DNA from: Chrysoporthe austroafricana
Lineage: Eukaryota > Ascomycota > Sordariomycetes > Diaporthales > Cryphonectriaceae
DNA length: 64,000 nt
NCBI GenBank assembly: GCA_001051155.2
Contig: JYIP02000016.1
Location: 1,324 to 65,323, forward strand
Reading direction: 5' to 3'
In this document: piece after piece, positions 26,149 to 35,377 of the stretch
Position numbering within the stretch: position 1 is the first letter of the stretch
Layout of the letters: the number at the start of each line of letters is the position of its first letter
Position numbers and translations under genes: made by a program
Notes under the pieces: model-generated
Seen by the model: only the letters and a program-made list of their open reading frames with translations
Databases searched by the model: none
Told to the model about the DNA's origin: nothing

Positions 26149-26563
26149 TATTATAAACCAACATACAGAAGGACAAACCCCGACCTAGGGCCAAATCAAG
26201 AGAATGAAAATATATACCCCGCAAAGATTACATAAGCCAGGGTTAGGATTATCAGAGCTCAACCGGGCTTACCGGGGCTCGATAAGCAGCCATAAGCCCC
26301 AATAAGCAGCGATAAGCCAAGGACTAAAAAAATATGGATATATAAGGCTGGAGGAACTATCGGCTAGATAATTAGATAGGACTTTCAGTTGTCAATCTAA
26401 GTATCAATTGGACCTTACTATTGATAGCTATATTGGCTTATAAACCTTGCGATACTCAGTGAATTCGTCCTGAAGCTCAAGACAGTACTTGGCATTGCTC
26501 TTGTTAGCATAAAACCCCTTGTCCCTATAGCCCATCTAAGGATCTGCTGCAGCGTTCATAACA
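26149..26563 (+). repeat. 3' LTR
   Basis: 415 bp, gapless alignment with the 5' LTR. The first dinucleotide reads TA instead of TG (a transition). It is followed directly by the GCAGC target duplication. Confidence 0.95.
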
Positions 26564-26568
26564 GCAGC

Positions 26569-26803
26569 ACTTTTTTACTAGCTTACGGAATTCGCAATAA
26601 GAATAAAATATAAGTGCAAGCTTCCCAAATAATACGATAGTATGAAAAAGAGAAGCTTTTTGCTTAGCTTTAAAAAATTTCGATATTTAAGAATTGATAA
26701 CCTTAACAAATATTCCGATTAAGAAAGCGCGATATTAATAAAGAAGAAAACGCAAAAAGCTTATAGAAAATTATTAGAATAATAATCGATAGAAAAGAAA
26801 TAA
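26569..26803 (+). mobile_element. degraded 3' internal segment of a related element
   Basis: Short AT-rich stretch that ends in AAAAGAAATAATATTATA, the same junction seen before the LTR at 29276. It therefore looks like the last internal bases of another gypsy copy that was split by insertion of the complete element. Confidence 0.5.
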
Positions 26804-27221
26804 TATTATAAATTAACAGGCAAACCTGGGATTAAAGGTCGTAATTAAAATACGAAATCGTAAAAACCCTATTACTAATTATATAAGCAAAGGTTAAAGT
26901 TAAACTGAATCGATAAGATCGATATCGATTTTAATAAATTAATAAGTTCGATAGGGGAAATTATCGATTTAGAAATGAAAAGCTAAATATATAAAAACCG
27001 GATATTTATTAAATAAGTTATTATAACTCTTTAATTATCAATTTAAATACTATTTGGACCTTATTAAAATATTTAAATAATAGCCGCTTAAAGCTTATAA
27101 ATATCGCAATACCCTATTAAATATATTTCCGATACTTAAAGCTTATACTTAGCATTGCCTTTATTAGCATAAACCTTATAATGTTACGGTATATTTTAGG
27201 ATTGCGATAGCGTTTATAATA
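26804..27221 (+). mobile_element. degraded LTR, forward
   Basis: Starts TATTATAAATT, contains a TATATAAGCAAAGGTTAAAG word and ATAGCCGCTTAAAGCTTATA, and ends GCGTTTATAATA, as in the other LTRs of this group. It lies head to head with an inverted LTR. Confidence 0.65.
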
Positions 27222-27223
27222 GT

Positions 27224-27703
27224 TATTATATTTCCGTTATTGTTTAAAGAGTATATATTAAACCGTTCTTAAATAAAAATCGTAAAAATATTATAAATGC
27301 TATAGCAATCTTAAAATATACTATAAAATTAAAGGGTTTATACTAATAAAAGCGGTATTAAATATAAGCCTTAAATATCGGAAATACTTTAATCGAATAA
27401 CGCAATATTTACAAGCTTAAAGCGGCTATTACTTAAATAATATTTAAGGTTTAAATAGTATTTAAATTTACGATTAAAGAGCTATTTAATCTTATTTAAT
27501 AAATACGTAATTCTTATATATCCGGCTCTTTATTTCTAGCTTACCGGCTTATTTAATAATCCGGTAATTTATATTTTATTTAACTTTAACCTTTGCTTAT
27601 ATAAGCGCTGCCGGGTTTGTATACGGATTTAAAGTTATTTATACGGGTTAATCGGTTTGTTTAAACCGGATTCTTTTTTAATTCCGTATAATAAGTTATA
27701 ATA
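27224..27703 (-). mobile_element. degraded LTR, reverse
   Basis: Reverse-strand copy closely matching the LTR at 15754-16261 (shared TATTATATTTCCGTTATTG edge). Its right edge, GTTATAATA, joins an integrase-like sequence at 27704, so it interrupts a second gypsy copy. Confidence 0.65.
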
Positions 27704-29275
27704 ATATGCTTAAAGAAATTATTTCCGATAGAAATAGAAAGTTCGTATTAAATTTCTGGACTTTATTTATAAAGCTATTCGGAATATAATAAAAAATATT
27801 TATAGCATTTTATTTATAAATAAACAAATAAATAGAACGAATAAATTAAATTATTAAGCAATACTTATAATATTACGTAAATTATAAATAAAATAATTAA
27901 GTTAATTTATTATTATTAGTATAATTTGCATATAATAATATAAATATAAGCATAATAAAAAAATTAATATTTTATATATTTTATAGCTATAATTTAATAG
28001 CTTATTATAACGAACTATTAAAAGCTAATATAGAAATAATAGAAAAACGGATTTGGAAAATTAAAAGAATTTAAGAAGAATTTCAAAAAGAATTGAAATT
28101 TATATAAGAAAGAATAATAAAATATATAAATTCTAAAAAAATTAAAGGATTAATCCTATAAGAAAGAAATAAAGTTTACTTTATTCGATAAAAAGAATAT
28201 ATCAAAATAATAAGGCTTTCTTACTTATTAAACTATAAGAAACTTAGCTTATTCAAAATTTTAAGGAAAATCTTAAATATTAATTTCGAACTTGCATTAC
28301 TTTACGGAATAAAAATCTATCCAATATTCTATATTTCATTTTTTAAATTAATATTCAAAACAGCTATAATAAACGATATAATGCAAATCGAAAATAATAA
28401 ATTAAAATATAAAATCGAACGAATCTTCCAATATTAAAAATTAATAAAATATTGAAAATATTTAATTAAATAGAAAAGTTATTATTCAAACGAAAATAGC
28501 TAAAAATTAATTAGCAATTTAAGTAATATATAATAAGCATTTAAAAACTATTAGAAGAAATAACTTATTAGCTAATTAGAAAGAGAATTAAAACTAAAAA
28601 GACTAGCTATAATTTCGAATTTTAAAAACAAATTAGCAATCGGCCAATTAATATCCGACTCAAATTGCTATAAGATAATATTTAAATTAAAACTTTTAAG
28701 AAAAGGACTTTTAAAAACCAAAAGATTTATAATATAACTCTTAGCTTTAGCCTTATAACGCTCTTCTTCGGCCTTTTCGGCTTTTAACCTTTTTAATTTC
28801 TTAATAATATTTAAGCTATAATAAATTGCCCGCGCTATCTTTTCCGCTTATAAGCGATACTATTCTTGCAAACGCAAGACTTTTATATTTACTATTATCG
28901 TTTCCTTTTCGGCAGTATTTAACTCTGCTTTAATTTGAAAATATTATTTTATAATTCTCTATATCTAAATTGGAATAAAGCTAGCTATATTACAATTCTT
29001 ACGTTTATTGCAAATGCATTCCGCATAACGCGAAAAATCCTTTTCCGAAACAGTACAGAAAAGGTTGCAATCCAAGCAAAAAGAATATGCAAGCATTTCG
29101 GAATAACGAGAAAATATTATAAGCTAAAAAGAGTTGCTTTAATTAGTTTTTTTATAGAAATGCTTTTCAATCTTGCTAAATATCTTAATTAGGAAAGTAT
29201 AATAAGGAAACGGAAAATACCCAGAAAAATTTACAGAAAGTTATTAAAGATAATAACCGATAAAAAAAGAAATAA
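27704..29275 (+). pseudogene. heavily mutated gypsy integrase C-terminus/chromodomain region
   Basis: 27704-28440 aligns with 24500-25240 of the complete element (from AAAGAAAT[TC]ATTTCCGATA through the integrase core, C-terminal domain and start of the chromodomain), with very many C-to-T and G-to-A differences. Almost no Gln, Trp or Arg codon is left. The 5' portion of the copy is absent because an inverted LTR occupies its place. 28440-29275 corresponds to the post-pol region and holds a second antisense Cys-cluster frame. Confidence 0.85.
28740..29096 (-). pseudogene. second antisense Cys-cluster/coiled-coil frame
   Basis: The minus strand from 29096 reads MLAYSFCLDC then FCTVSEKDFS and AECICNKRKNC. 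With Tyr read in the places of lost Cys, the first module is again C-x2-C-x6-C, and the second is C-x2-C-x7-C. An alanine-, lysine- and glutamate-rich helical stretch follows (AELNTAEKE, LKAEKAEEE), broken by a few stops. Position, orientation and layout equal those of the antisense frame at 25430-26108 in the complete element, although the two sequences have diverged widely. Confidence 0.6.
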
Positions 29276-29714
29276 TATTATAACCCAATATGCAAGATTG
29301 CTAAGCGAGCTTAACAACCCAGAATATACTGCCTTATACCCCGCAATAAATAAAATACGACAATGCTTATATAAGCAAGGGTTAGAGTTTAAACCGACAG
29401 GACTGCTATCGGTCCTATCGATTTAATTTGGACCGATATAGTCGCTATCGGTCCTATCGGTCCAAAATTAAAGAGCTGGATATATAAAATCCGAACATTT
29501 ACCAAACAAATTAAAATAGCTCTTTAATCGTAAATTTAAGTACTACTTGGACCTTATATATCATTTAAGTAATAGCCGTTCAAAGCTTATAAATATTGCT
29601 CTTTTTAATTAAAAATATTTCCGGTATTTAAAGCTTATACTTAATATCGCTTTTATTAATATAAACCTTTTAACCTTATAGTATATCTTAGGATTTGCTG
29701 CAGCGTTTATAATA
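29276..29714 (+). mobile_element. LTR (3' LTR of the decayed gypsy copy)
   Basis: Starts TATTATAACCC and ends GCAGCGTTTATAATA. It contains GCTTATATAAGCAAGGGTTAG and an internal repeated GCTATCGGTCCTATCGGTCC word near 29410-29465. It directly follows the mutated pol fragment, so it is probably that copy's 3' LTR. Confidence 0.75.
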
Positions 29715-29721
29715 AGAATAA

Positions 29722-30172
29722 TATTATAAACTCAATATACAAAACTATAAAACAGTATAGAAAAGCCCCGAATAAATTATAAGGCGCCAGGATTTTACAA
29801 GAAAACCAATAACGCTTATATAAACAAGGGTTAGGGTTAGGATTGCTGGATCGCCAGGATTGCCAAGCAAGCCTAGCGATCCGTACGGGATTGCCAGACT
29901 TGCTTAGCAATCCAAACGAGCCGGAATTAAAGAGCTGGATATATAAGACTTGAATATTTATTAGATAGATTAAAATAGCTCTTTAATCGTAAATCTAAGT
30001 ATTATTTAGACCTTAAGCATTATTCAAATAATAGCCGCTTTAAGCTTATAAATATTGCATTGAGAACCTTTATTGAAATATTTCTAGTATTTAAAGCTTA
30101 TTTTAATACCGCTTTTATTAGCATAAACCTTTTAACATTACGGATTTTAAGATTACTGCAGCGTTTATAATA
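29722..30172 (+). mobile_element. solo LTR, same group
   Basis: Starts TATTATAAACTC seven bases after the previous LTR and ends CAGCGTTTATAATA. It contains TATATAAACAAGGGTTAGGG and a palindromic GGATTGC-rich section near 29840-29910. It truncates the left side of repeat copy F at 30173. Confidence 0.75.
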
Positions 30173-30442
30173 CTTGCCTTATTAATTTTCTGAGTAAAAA
30201 CTTAAGGTTTGCAATTATAATACTCTTAATAGTTGCTTAATTCTTATATTTAAATATATTATAAACTATATTGAATAAATAAAAGATCGAATTAAAGCGA
30301 TACAAATACCTTGAGAAACGGGTTAAGTATAGTTTATATAATTTCAAAACGATCCTTTACCCCAGTTTTTAATAGCGCCAAATTTTTGCCCATACAAAAA
30401 AACTATCCTCTACCTTGAAAATACTTTTACTTAAAGATAGAA
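30173..30442 (+). repeat. dispersed repeat, copy F (5'-truncated)
   Basis: 3' half of the 0.5-kb core, ending ACTTAAAGATAG. It is the last repeat before gene-type sequence, so the AT-rich compartment ends at about 30,450. Confidence 0.8.
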
Positions 30443-30528
30443 AAGAAGCAGAATAAGCATTGTCGTCTAGTGAATTGCTTGCTTTAAAGATATTAAATCC
30501 ATTGATACTATAAAGGGATGTTCAGAAG

Positions 30529-32264
30529 AAGGCGACTGCCGGAAAGAACAAGTTCGTCAAAGTAATGACGGACTGGGATGCGCAGCACGACAAGATTGCT
30601 GCAAAAGCAGCGAGCCGGAAACGTCGTTATCCGTCTTTGGTTGCTAAAATCAGGTCCGAAATATCCGATAAACACAGATGGGAGGATGTTTTCAAGTCGC
30701 TATATAATGCTATAGAAGATTACAACAACCCTAAGGGTATCGAACATGTGTGCAAATGGTTCAGAAACGTGGCGGATAAGATAGGGGCTGTGGAGCCCTT
30801 TGTAAACTTCATTCCAGAAACAGACTATACATCTGTAATCTGCGCCGGGATCAAACTAGTAATCGGAGTAAGATCCAACTGTCGCTTCTAACTCCCTTCT
30901 GTCTCTGCAAGTTTGCGCATATTATTGACTTGGCCCCCAATTCAAAGGCTTGTAAAGCTGCCAAGGAGTTTCGTGAAGAGGCTTTCGACCTTATTAGCCA
31001 GCTTCTAGAGAAGATCGACATCGTCAGCGAATATTCGGAGCTATACAGCAGAGATTCCAAACTCCAAATAGCGACTAACAAGTTGTATTCTGATATTCTG
31101 TGGGCTGTGAAAGGGTTTATATATTGGTTGATAAAGGACCATACCTGTATGACAGCGGCAACGCATCCATTTTTTACCTCTTGGCTCTATATTGCCCTTA
31201 CTAACATGCTGAAGTCGAGTGGCTCAAGCCTCTATTCCTCCAGAAGTCCTATGGTCCCCTTAAGGAGATAATCGCCGAGGTTGGGAAGTCCTCCAAGCAG
31301 GCCGAGATCTCCGTAAAGCTTTGCGATAGCAAAAAGCTCGTCGAAGTTGGACGCGGTGTGGAAGAAATCAAAAACAAGTTCCTGCTTTCTATACGCACCC
31401 AGTTTCTGCATGCCAAGTGTAAGTGTGCATGTTATCTGTTCATTGCTCGTTCACTAAATATATCACTATTCAGGGCTCGAATCACGGCAGCTATATGCTG
31501 ATAGCGGTCAACCAAAAGCCAATCCGCAACCGCAAGCATACATCTCCCAGCAAGAGCTGTTGCTTCTGTTATGTAATACGGACGACGTTTCGAGTACAAC
31601 AATCACTTCGGAGTCAACCTTTTCTGCCCGACGCAGAAAGTCCTGAGAGCCGGGTTCTCTATGGACAAGCAAATCCAGAATAGATCAAAGTGGCTGATGA
31701 CCAACAAGGAGATTGGCCACTGGTACCGGGCGAACCAGTCGAGAACGCTTCTGGTCCACGGCAATGGCGAAGTGAACCGCGTAACACCCGTCTCGTTCTT
31801 CTGCGCCATTCTAATCCGGAGTCTTACAACCATTTACTCTACAGTAGTACTAAGCCACTTCTGCGGTTTGCCCAGTTCAGAGGACTTATGCGCCAAAATA
31901 CAGCGAAATAAGAGCAGCGGATTACTGCGTAGCCTGCTAATACGGCTCACGCATCAGTGGAAATTCGGCGAACTCACATCTCTTAGCAAAGACGAAGTGG
32001 AAAAGCTGAAAAGCACTGCCCCTGAATGGAGTCTTCGAGATGAGAGACATTTGTTTCGCAAGCTTGTTGCTGCCTTACCGGCGGGCCAACCACTCTTTAT
32101 CACCGTCGATGGCATTAACTACTGCGAAGTTAGCGAGTTCAAGGAAGAAACGAAGAAGGTTGTATCCGAAATTAACATTAATTGGAAATGGTAACGTCGA
32201 GGCACTGGTTAAGATTCTTATAACCAGTGCTACTAGATCTTTTATAGTTAACGAGTTTTTTTGA
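30529..32264 (+). pseudogene. NLR/STAND receptor N-terminal remnant (frameshifted, truncated)
   Basis: Exon 1 (in frame from about 30514, ATG 30565, to 30867), intron 30868-30911, exon 2 30912-31146, intron 31147-31214, and exon 3 from 31215 to a GTAAGT donor near 31418 form a coherent reading with correct phases. They encode a helical N-terminal domain of the type found ahead of NACHT ATPases in fungi (YTSVICAGIKLVIG). The next exon loses frame near 31590 by one base, then continues at 31622-32194 with FCPTQK, LLVHGNGE and SPVSFFCA-like words and an ITVDGINYCE Walker-B-like strand. A further frame change at about 32195 leads to KILITSATRSF, after which it ends. The upstream end runs into repeat DNA. 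Frameshifts plus missing C-terminus make this a relic; sequencing error is a less likely alternative. Confidence 0.75.
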
Positions 32265-32574
32265 AAGGGACGAAAGGCTAGAAATGCCGAGCAGCATTTC
32301 AGATGCTAATATAGCTGGGTTTGCTAATATGCAATTTAACTGGAATATCGAGAATAATATTCCTCGGTTGCAAAATTCGGAAAGTTAAAAAGGAGTATTA
32401 AAGCTTAAAAGCATATAAGTTAGCATACATAATAAGCATTGCAATATTTTGACACGTTCTGGACAGAATATTCAAAAACCCACTCGATATAGAGATTGAG
32501 AAGCTTCTGAAGATAATTTTGATATATTTCATTACCAGAAAAATCAAATTGCCCATTATCGGCGTATTCCAGTG
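32265..32574. other. intergenic, no gene seen
   Basis: AT-rich spacer between the receptor relic and the ankyrin gene. Nothing recognisable except possible 3' flank of both genes. Confidence 0.6.
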
Positions 32575-33504
32575 CTAAGCGCTGTTGCACTCCTCGAGCA
32601 GTTGCGCGGGTGTCTTGCCCTCCACGTCCTTCAAGTCAGAGTATGCCCCACTATGCTCCAGCAACTTCATAGCATCGACTTTGCTCTTGGAGGCAGCGAA
32701 ATGCAGCGGCGTCCAATTGTTCCAATTGGAAAGAGTTTCGTTTACGTCCGCGCCATGCTGCATCAGGAGGCGCATAGTATCGAGATAACCGAGACGTGCA
32801 GCGGCATGTAGTGCACCAGTATGTGCGACAGGGGCACCATGTTCCAATAGCATCTCAGTCATGCGCGAACCTTCAGCAAATGCGGCGCGAGACAGCAGAG
32901 ACGAGTTGTAGGTCCCAAGTTCTTTCGAAGACTCAACAGGATGCAATGGATCCGCCCCAAGCTCGAGCAGCACAGCAACCACATCGGTTTGCCTTAGCCT
33001 CACGGCCTCGTAAAGTGGCAGGTTACCGTGGCCGAGCGGGAAGTTGATAATATTCGGGTCTGCAGATCCTAGTGCCTTGAATACAGCGGCGTGCCCACCA
33101 TAGAATATGTTGTAGATCATCTTTCTGCTTATGATATTAGAAGCGTTGATGCCATGCTGTATTGCGAAGGAAAGTAACGTGGACACAACAGCAGCATGAC
33201 CATTCTGAGTCGCTGCTGCCAAAGCCCGTTCAAGGTTTAACATTCGCATTGCCATAACCCCCCGCAAATCGTTCGGACCTTGACTTGGGCGATCCTCTTC
33301 ATAGATGCGATGCGTTTGTTCGAGCATTGTCTTGATCCATTGTGGCTGTGATAGCAAGCTCTGTAGGGCCGTGTCGTTGCCAGACGAGCTCGCTTCAATG
33401 AGAGGGCGGGCGGTATCCTCGCCTACGAGTACATCGCCTATATCTCTGGACGAGTCGTAGCCGCTTGGGTAATCCTTGAGATCTGCCAAGGTTAATTGCG
33501 CCAT
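32575..33504 (-). CDS. ankyrin-repeat protein, 309 aa
   Basis: Single uninterrupted reading frame from ATG at 33504 to TAG at 32575. The C-terminal two thirds carries ankyrin repeats of about 33 residues, recognisable by NLPLYEAVRLRQTDVVAVLL, GALHAAARLGYLDTMRLLMQ and WTPLHFAASKSKVDAM with the usual HGA or GAD turns. The N-terminal 130 residues contain weaker helical pairs (IEASSSGNDTALQSLL, ALAAATQNGHAAVVSTLL) that are probably diverged repeats. There is no signal peptide or membrane segment, so it is likely intracellular. Ankyrin repeats mediate protein-protein contacts and the partner is unknown. Its 5' flank is a GGT-type microsatellite. It stands tail to tail with the NLR relic; it could be an independent gene or a receptor-associated ankyrin protein. 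Confidence 0.9.
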   Translation of the reverse strand: MAQLTLADLKDYPSGYDSSRDIGDVLVGEDTARPLIEASSSGNDTALQSLLSQPQWIKTMLEQTHRIYEEDRPSQGPNDLRGVMAMRMLNLERALAAATQNGHAAVVSTLLSFAIQHGINASNIISRKMIYNIFYGGHAAVFKALGSADPNIINFPLGHGNLPLYEAVRLRQTDVVAVLLELGADPLHPVESSKELGTYNSSLLSRAAFAEGSRMTEMLLEHGAPVAHTGALHAAARLGYLDTMRLLMQHGADVNETLSNWNNWTPLHFAASKSKVDAMKLLEHSGAYSDLKDVEGKTPAQLLEECNSA

Positions 33505-33507
33505 GGC

Positions 33508-33585
33508 TATGTGGTGGTAGTAATGGTGGTGGTGGTGGTGGCGGTAGTAGTGGTGGTGATGGTGGTAGTAGCGGTGATGATCACG
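33508..33585. repeat. GGT/GTA-type trinucleotide microsatellite
   Basis: Imperfect run of GGT, GGTA and GAT units directly upstream of the ankyrin gene start, presumably in its 5' UTR or promoter. Confidence 0.85.
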
Positions 33586-33928
33586 GTGCTGGAAAATGGA
33601 GCGGGGCTGGGACTGCGCGGGTATTATAAAGAAGTGCGGCTAGCCATGTGACGGCTGCTCGCTTCTGTTCCAAATTTAGACGTCAGGCTATTACCAGGCT
33701 GACATCAGCTGCGTGTTGGAAAGACGGCTGCTTCCTTCTGGATCTAAATATTCTCACGTGAGACTGCGACAAGGCAAACCTGCGGCAGGCCTAAATAAGC
33801 GGTTGGTGTGGAAGGAAGCTTTGCCCTCTAGTCCAAAAGGTGGATTGTTGCAAGCCCAGAATGCCATACCCTTGCAACCGGCGTCTTATCCGGCCGCCAG
33901 TCTGATATCCGGCTTTCTCACAGTTGGC

Positions 33929-34203
33929 CCTGTGCAGGCCTAAATAAGCGGTTGGCCCTGTACAAGCTTAGATAAGCGATTAACCCTGTACAAGCTTCAA
34001 TAAGCCTAAATAGGCAGTTGGCTTTGTACAAGCTTATATATGCGGTTAACCCTGTGCGGGCCTAAATAAGCGGTTGGCCCTGTACAAGCCTCAATAAGCC
34101 TAAATAAACGGCTGTCTCTGTACAAGCTTAAGTAAGCGGTTGGCCCCGTGCAGGCCTAAATAAGCGGTTGGCCCTGTGCAGGCCTAAGTGAGCGCTTTAC
34201 CCT
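33929..34203 (+). repeat. 28-bp minisatellite, about nine units
   Basis: Units read CCTGTGCAGGCCTAAATAAG followed by CGGTTGGC (28 bp). Two units are lengthened by 10 bp with a duplicated AAGCCTAAATA word. A lone half unit lies at about 33787-33806. The array lies between the ankyrin gene and the secreted-protein gene; any role in transcription is unknown. Confidence 0.9.
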
Positions 34204-34239
34204 CCTAAGGGATACGTTTCGATTCCATGTGCTAAGGTA

Positions 34240-34319
34240 GTGCAGTTTGCAATGTTCCAACGAGCGGTGCAGTTTGGAATCCAACAAGTGGTGCAGTTTG
34301 AAATGTTTCAACGATTGTG
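34240..34319 (+). repeat. three short direct repeats with GTGCAGTTTG
   Basis: GTGCAGTTTG recurs at about 34240, 34267 and 34291, each followed by an AATGTTCCAACGA-like word, giving units of 24-29 bp. It continues the repeat-rich spacer upstream of the secreted-protein gene. Confidence 0.75.
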
Positions 34320-34375
34320 TACTCGAGGCTTACCCAATTCCTACGACCCATTAATCGTTTCGTAAGTATCCTCTG

Positions 34376-34386
34376 CGTATATAAAG
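34376..34386 (+). promoter_or_regulatory. candidate TATA box for the secreted-protein gene
   Basis: GTATATAAAGG about 260 bp upstream of the ATG at 34640, followed by a 26-bp tandem duplication (34401-34426 and 34427-34452) in the presumed leader. Assigned from sequence and position only. Confidence 0.4.
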
Positions 34387-34639
34387 GGAAGTTAAAGTAC
34401 TCAGCCATTTCCTTTGCAAGAAGTCCTCAGCCATTTCCTTTCCAAGAAGCCCCTACTACACTATTTTGCGTATTATCACGATCTACCTCTACTATACCAT
34501 AGCCGCTGCTTAGCTCTTGCTATTACAGTACATACTTCCGACCATTCTACCTATCCACTGCCGCCCTTGAGAGCTCGCAAGCGTCGAGCAGACTCTCCTC
34601 GTCCTCATCATATTCATTCGGCGCGTGCCAACTGAGATA

Positions 34640-35377
34640 ATGGCGGATCGTCACCTCTCCCGTTTTGGCCGGCCGAACCTGGTGGCAATTTTCCTCCTAT
34701 TTCTCTCGCTCTTCTTGAACATTGCAACCGCCTCACCTCTGCCAAATGACAACGTCCGCAAAGAACCCTTAGTCGCACGCAACCAAAAACTCATCACCCA
34801 GGCAGAGTATGTGGCATATCTCAAAAAGTACTTTCCGGAAACCGATAAATACCTGCTATACAGCGGTGGTTCAGAAGCTCAAGTCCAAGCATTCCAGGCA
34901 AAAAACCCTGGCTATTACTACTACAAGGACTTTTACGATGCGACGAGCTTGAGCCACCCATGGTACAAGGCATTCGATGAGGCGACTCAAATGGACGATG
35001 CCGAGGCGTCTTCTAAAGCCATTGCAGAGGTCGCCAGCAAGCAGATCCTGGTCTTCGGAGCTGCAGAATACAAGACAGCAGGAGCGAAATCCTTTTATGC
35101 GACAGAAGAAGTCCCGGTACTCCAGGCAGGAATCAAGGCAGGCAGACTCCCGGCCATCACTCACATGGTCAAGGGTGCTACCAGTCCAACGCAAATCATG
35201 GCCACGGAAGACGCTACCGGAAAGTTCACTTACAAAACGGGCTACAAGGCAGGCGATACAAACGCGTCTGGCACCTACGGTACCTGCAAACGAACCACTG
35301 CGGGATGTGATATGCCGCCGGTCTATAAGAAGACCTTAAAGTCGCGCTCTGAAACTAAGACCACTAAGACCACTTAG
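34640..35377 (+). CDS. predicted secreted protein of unknown function, 245 aa
   Basis: ATG at 34640 starts a single-exon frame. An N-terminal hydrophobic stretch (LVAIFLLFLSLFLNIATASP) is a clear signal peptide with a likely cleavage after ATA-S; a short pro-like segment ending in ARNQK follows. The mature part has Tyr-rich NPGYYYYKDFYDAT, SHPWYKAFDEAT, KQILVFGAAEY and SFYATEEVPVLQAGI, then a Lys/Thr-rich tail (KSRSETKTTKTT). Only two Cys (TCKRTTAGCD) occur near the C-terminus. I do not recognise a named family. The SFYATEEVPVL word with the preceding strand faintly recalls ADP-ribosyl-cyclase-like enzymes, but this is a guess. Small size, secretion and a repeat-rich neighbourhood fit an effector-type secreted protein. 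Confidence 0.85.
   Translation: MADRHLSRFGRPNLVAIFLLFLSLFLNIATASPLPNDNVRKEPLVARNQKLITQAEYVAYLKKYFPETDKYLLYSGGSEAQVQAFQAKNPGYYYYKDFYDATSLSHPWYKAFDEATQMDDAEASSKAIAEVASKQILVFGAAEYKTAGAKSFYATEEVPVLQAGIKAGRLPAITHMVKGATSPTQIMATEDATGKFTYKTGYKAGDTNASGTYGTCKRTTAGCDMPPVYKKTLKSRSETKTTKTT

Larger units (their letters stand above)
19231..26563 (+). mobile_element. complete but RIP-mutated Ty3/gypsy chromovirus
   Basis: The 7,333-bp LTR retrotransposon is flanked by a perfect 5-bp target duplication GCAGC (19226-19230 and 26564-26568). It has two 415-bp LTRs, a purine-rich tract before the 3' LTR, and in order gag with a zinc knuckle, aspartic protease, reverse transcriptase, RNase H, integrase and a C-terminal chromodomain. 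Protease-RT-RNaseH-IN order plus a chromodomain defines chromoviruses. Many Gln and Trp codons are stops, and catalytic Asp codons of RT are Asn. The LTRs differ at about 28 of 415 positions; every difference I saw was a transition and there were no indels, so mutation, not age alone, produced the divergence. Insertion is next to repeat copy E. Confidence 0.95.

Noticed and set aside
33929..34203. CRISPR-like array
   Set aside because: The units are contiguous imperfect 28-bp repeats without spacers, in a eukaryotic genome; it is a minisatellite.
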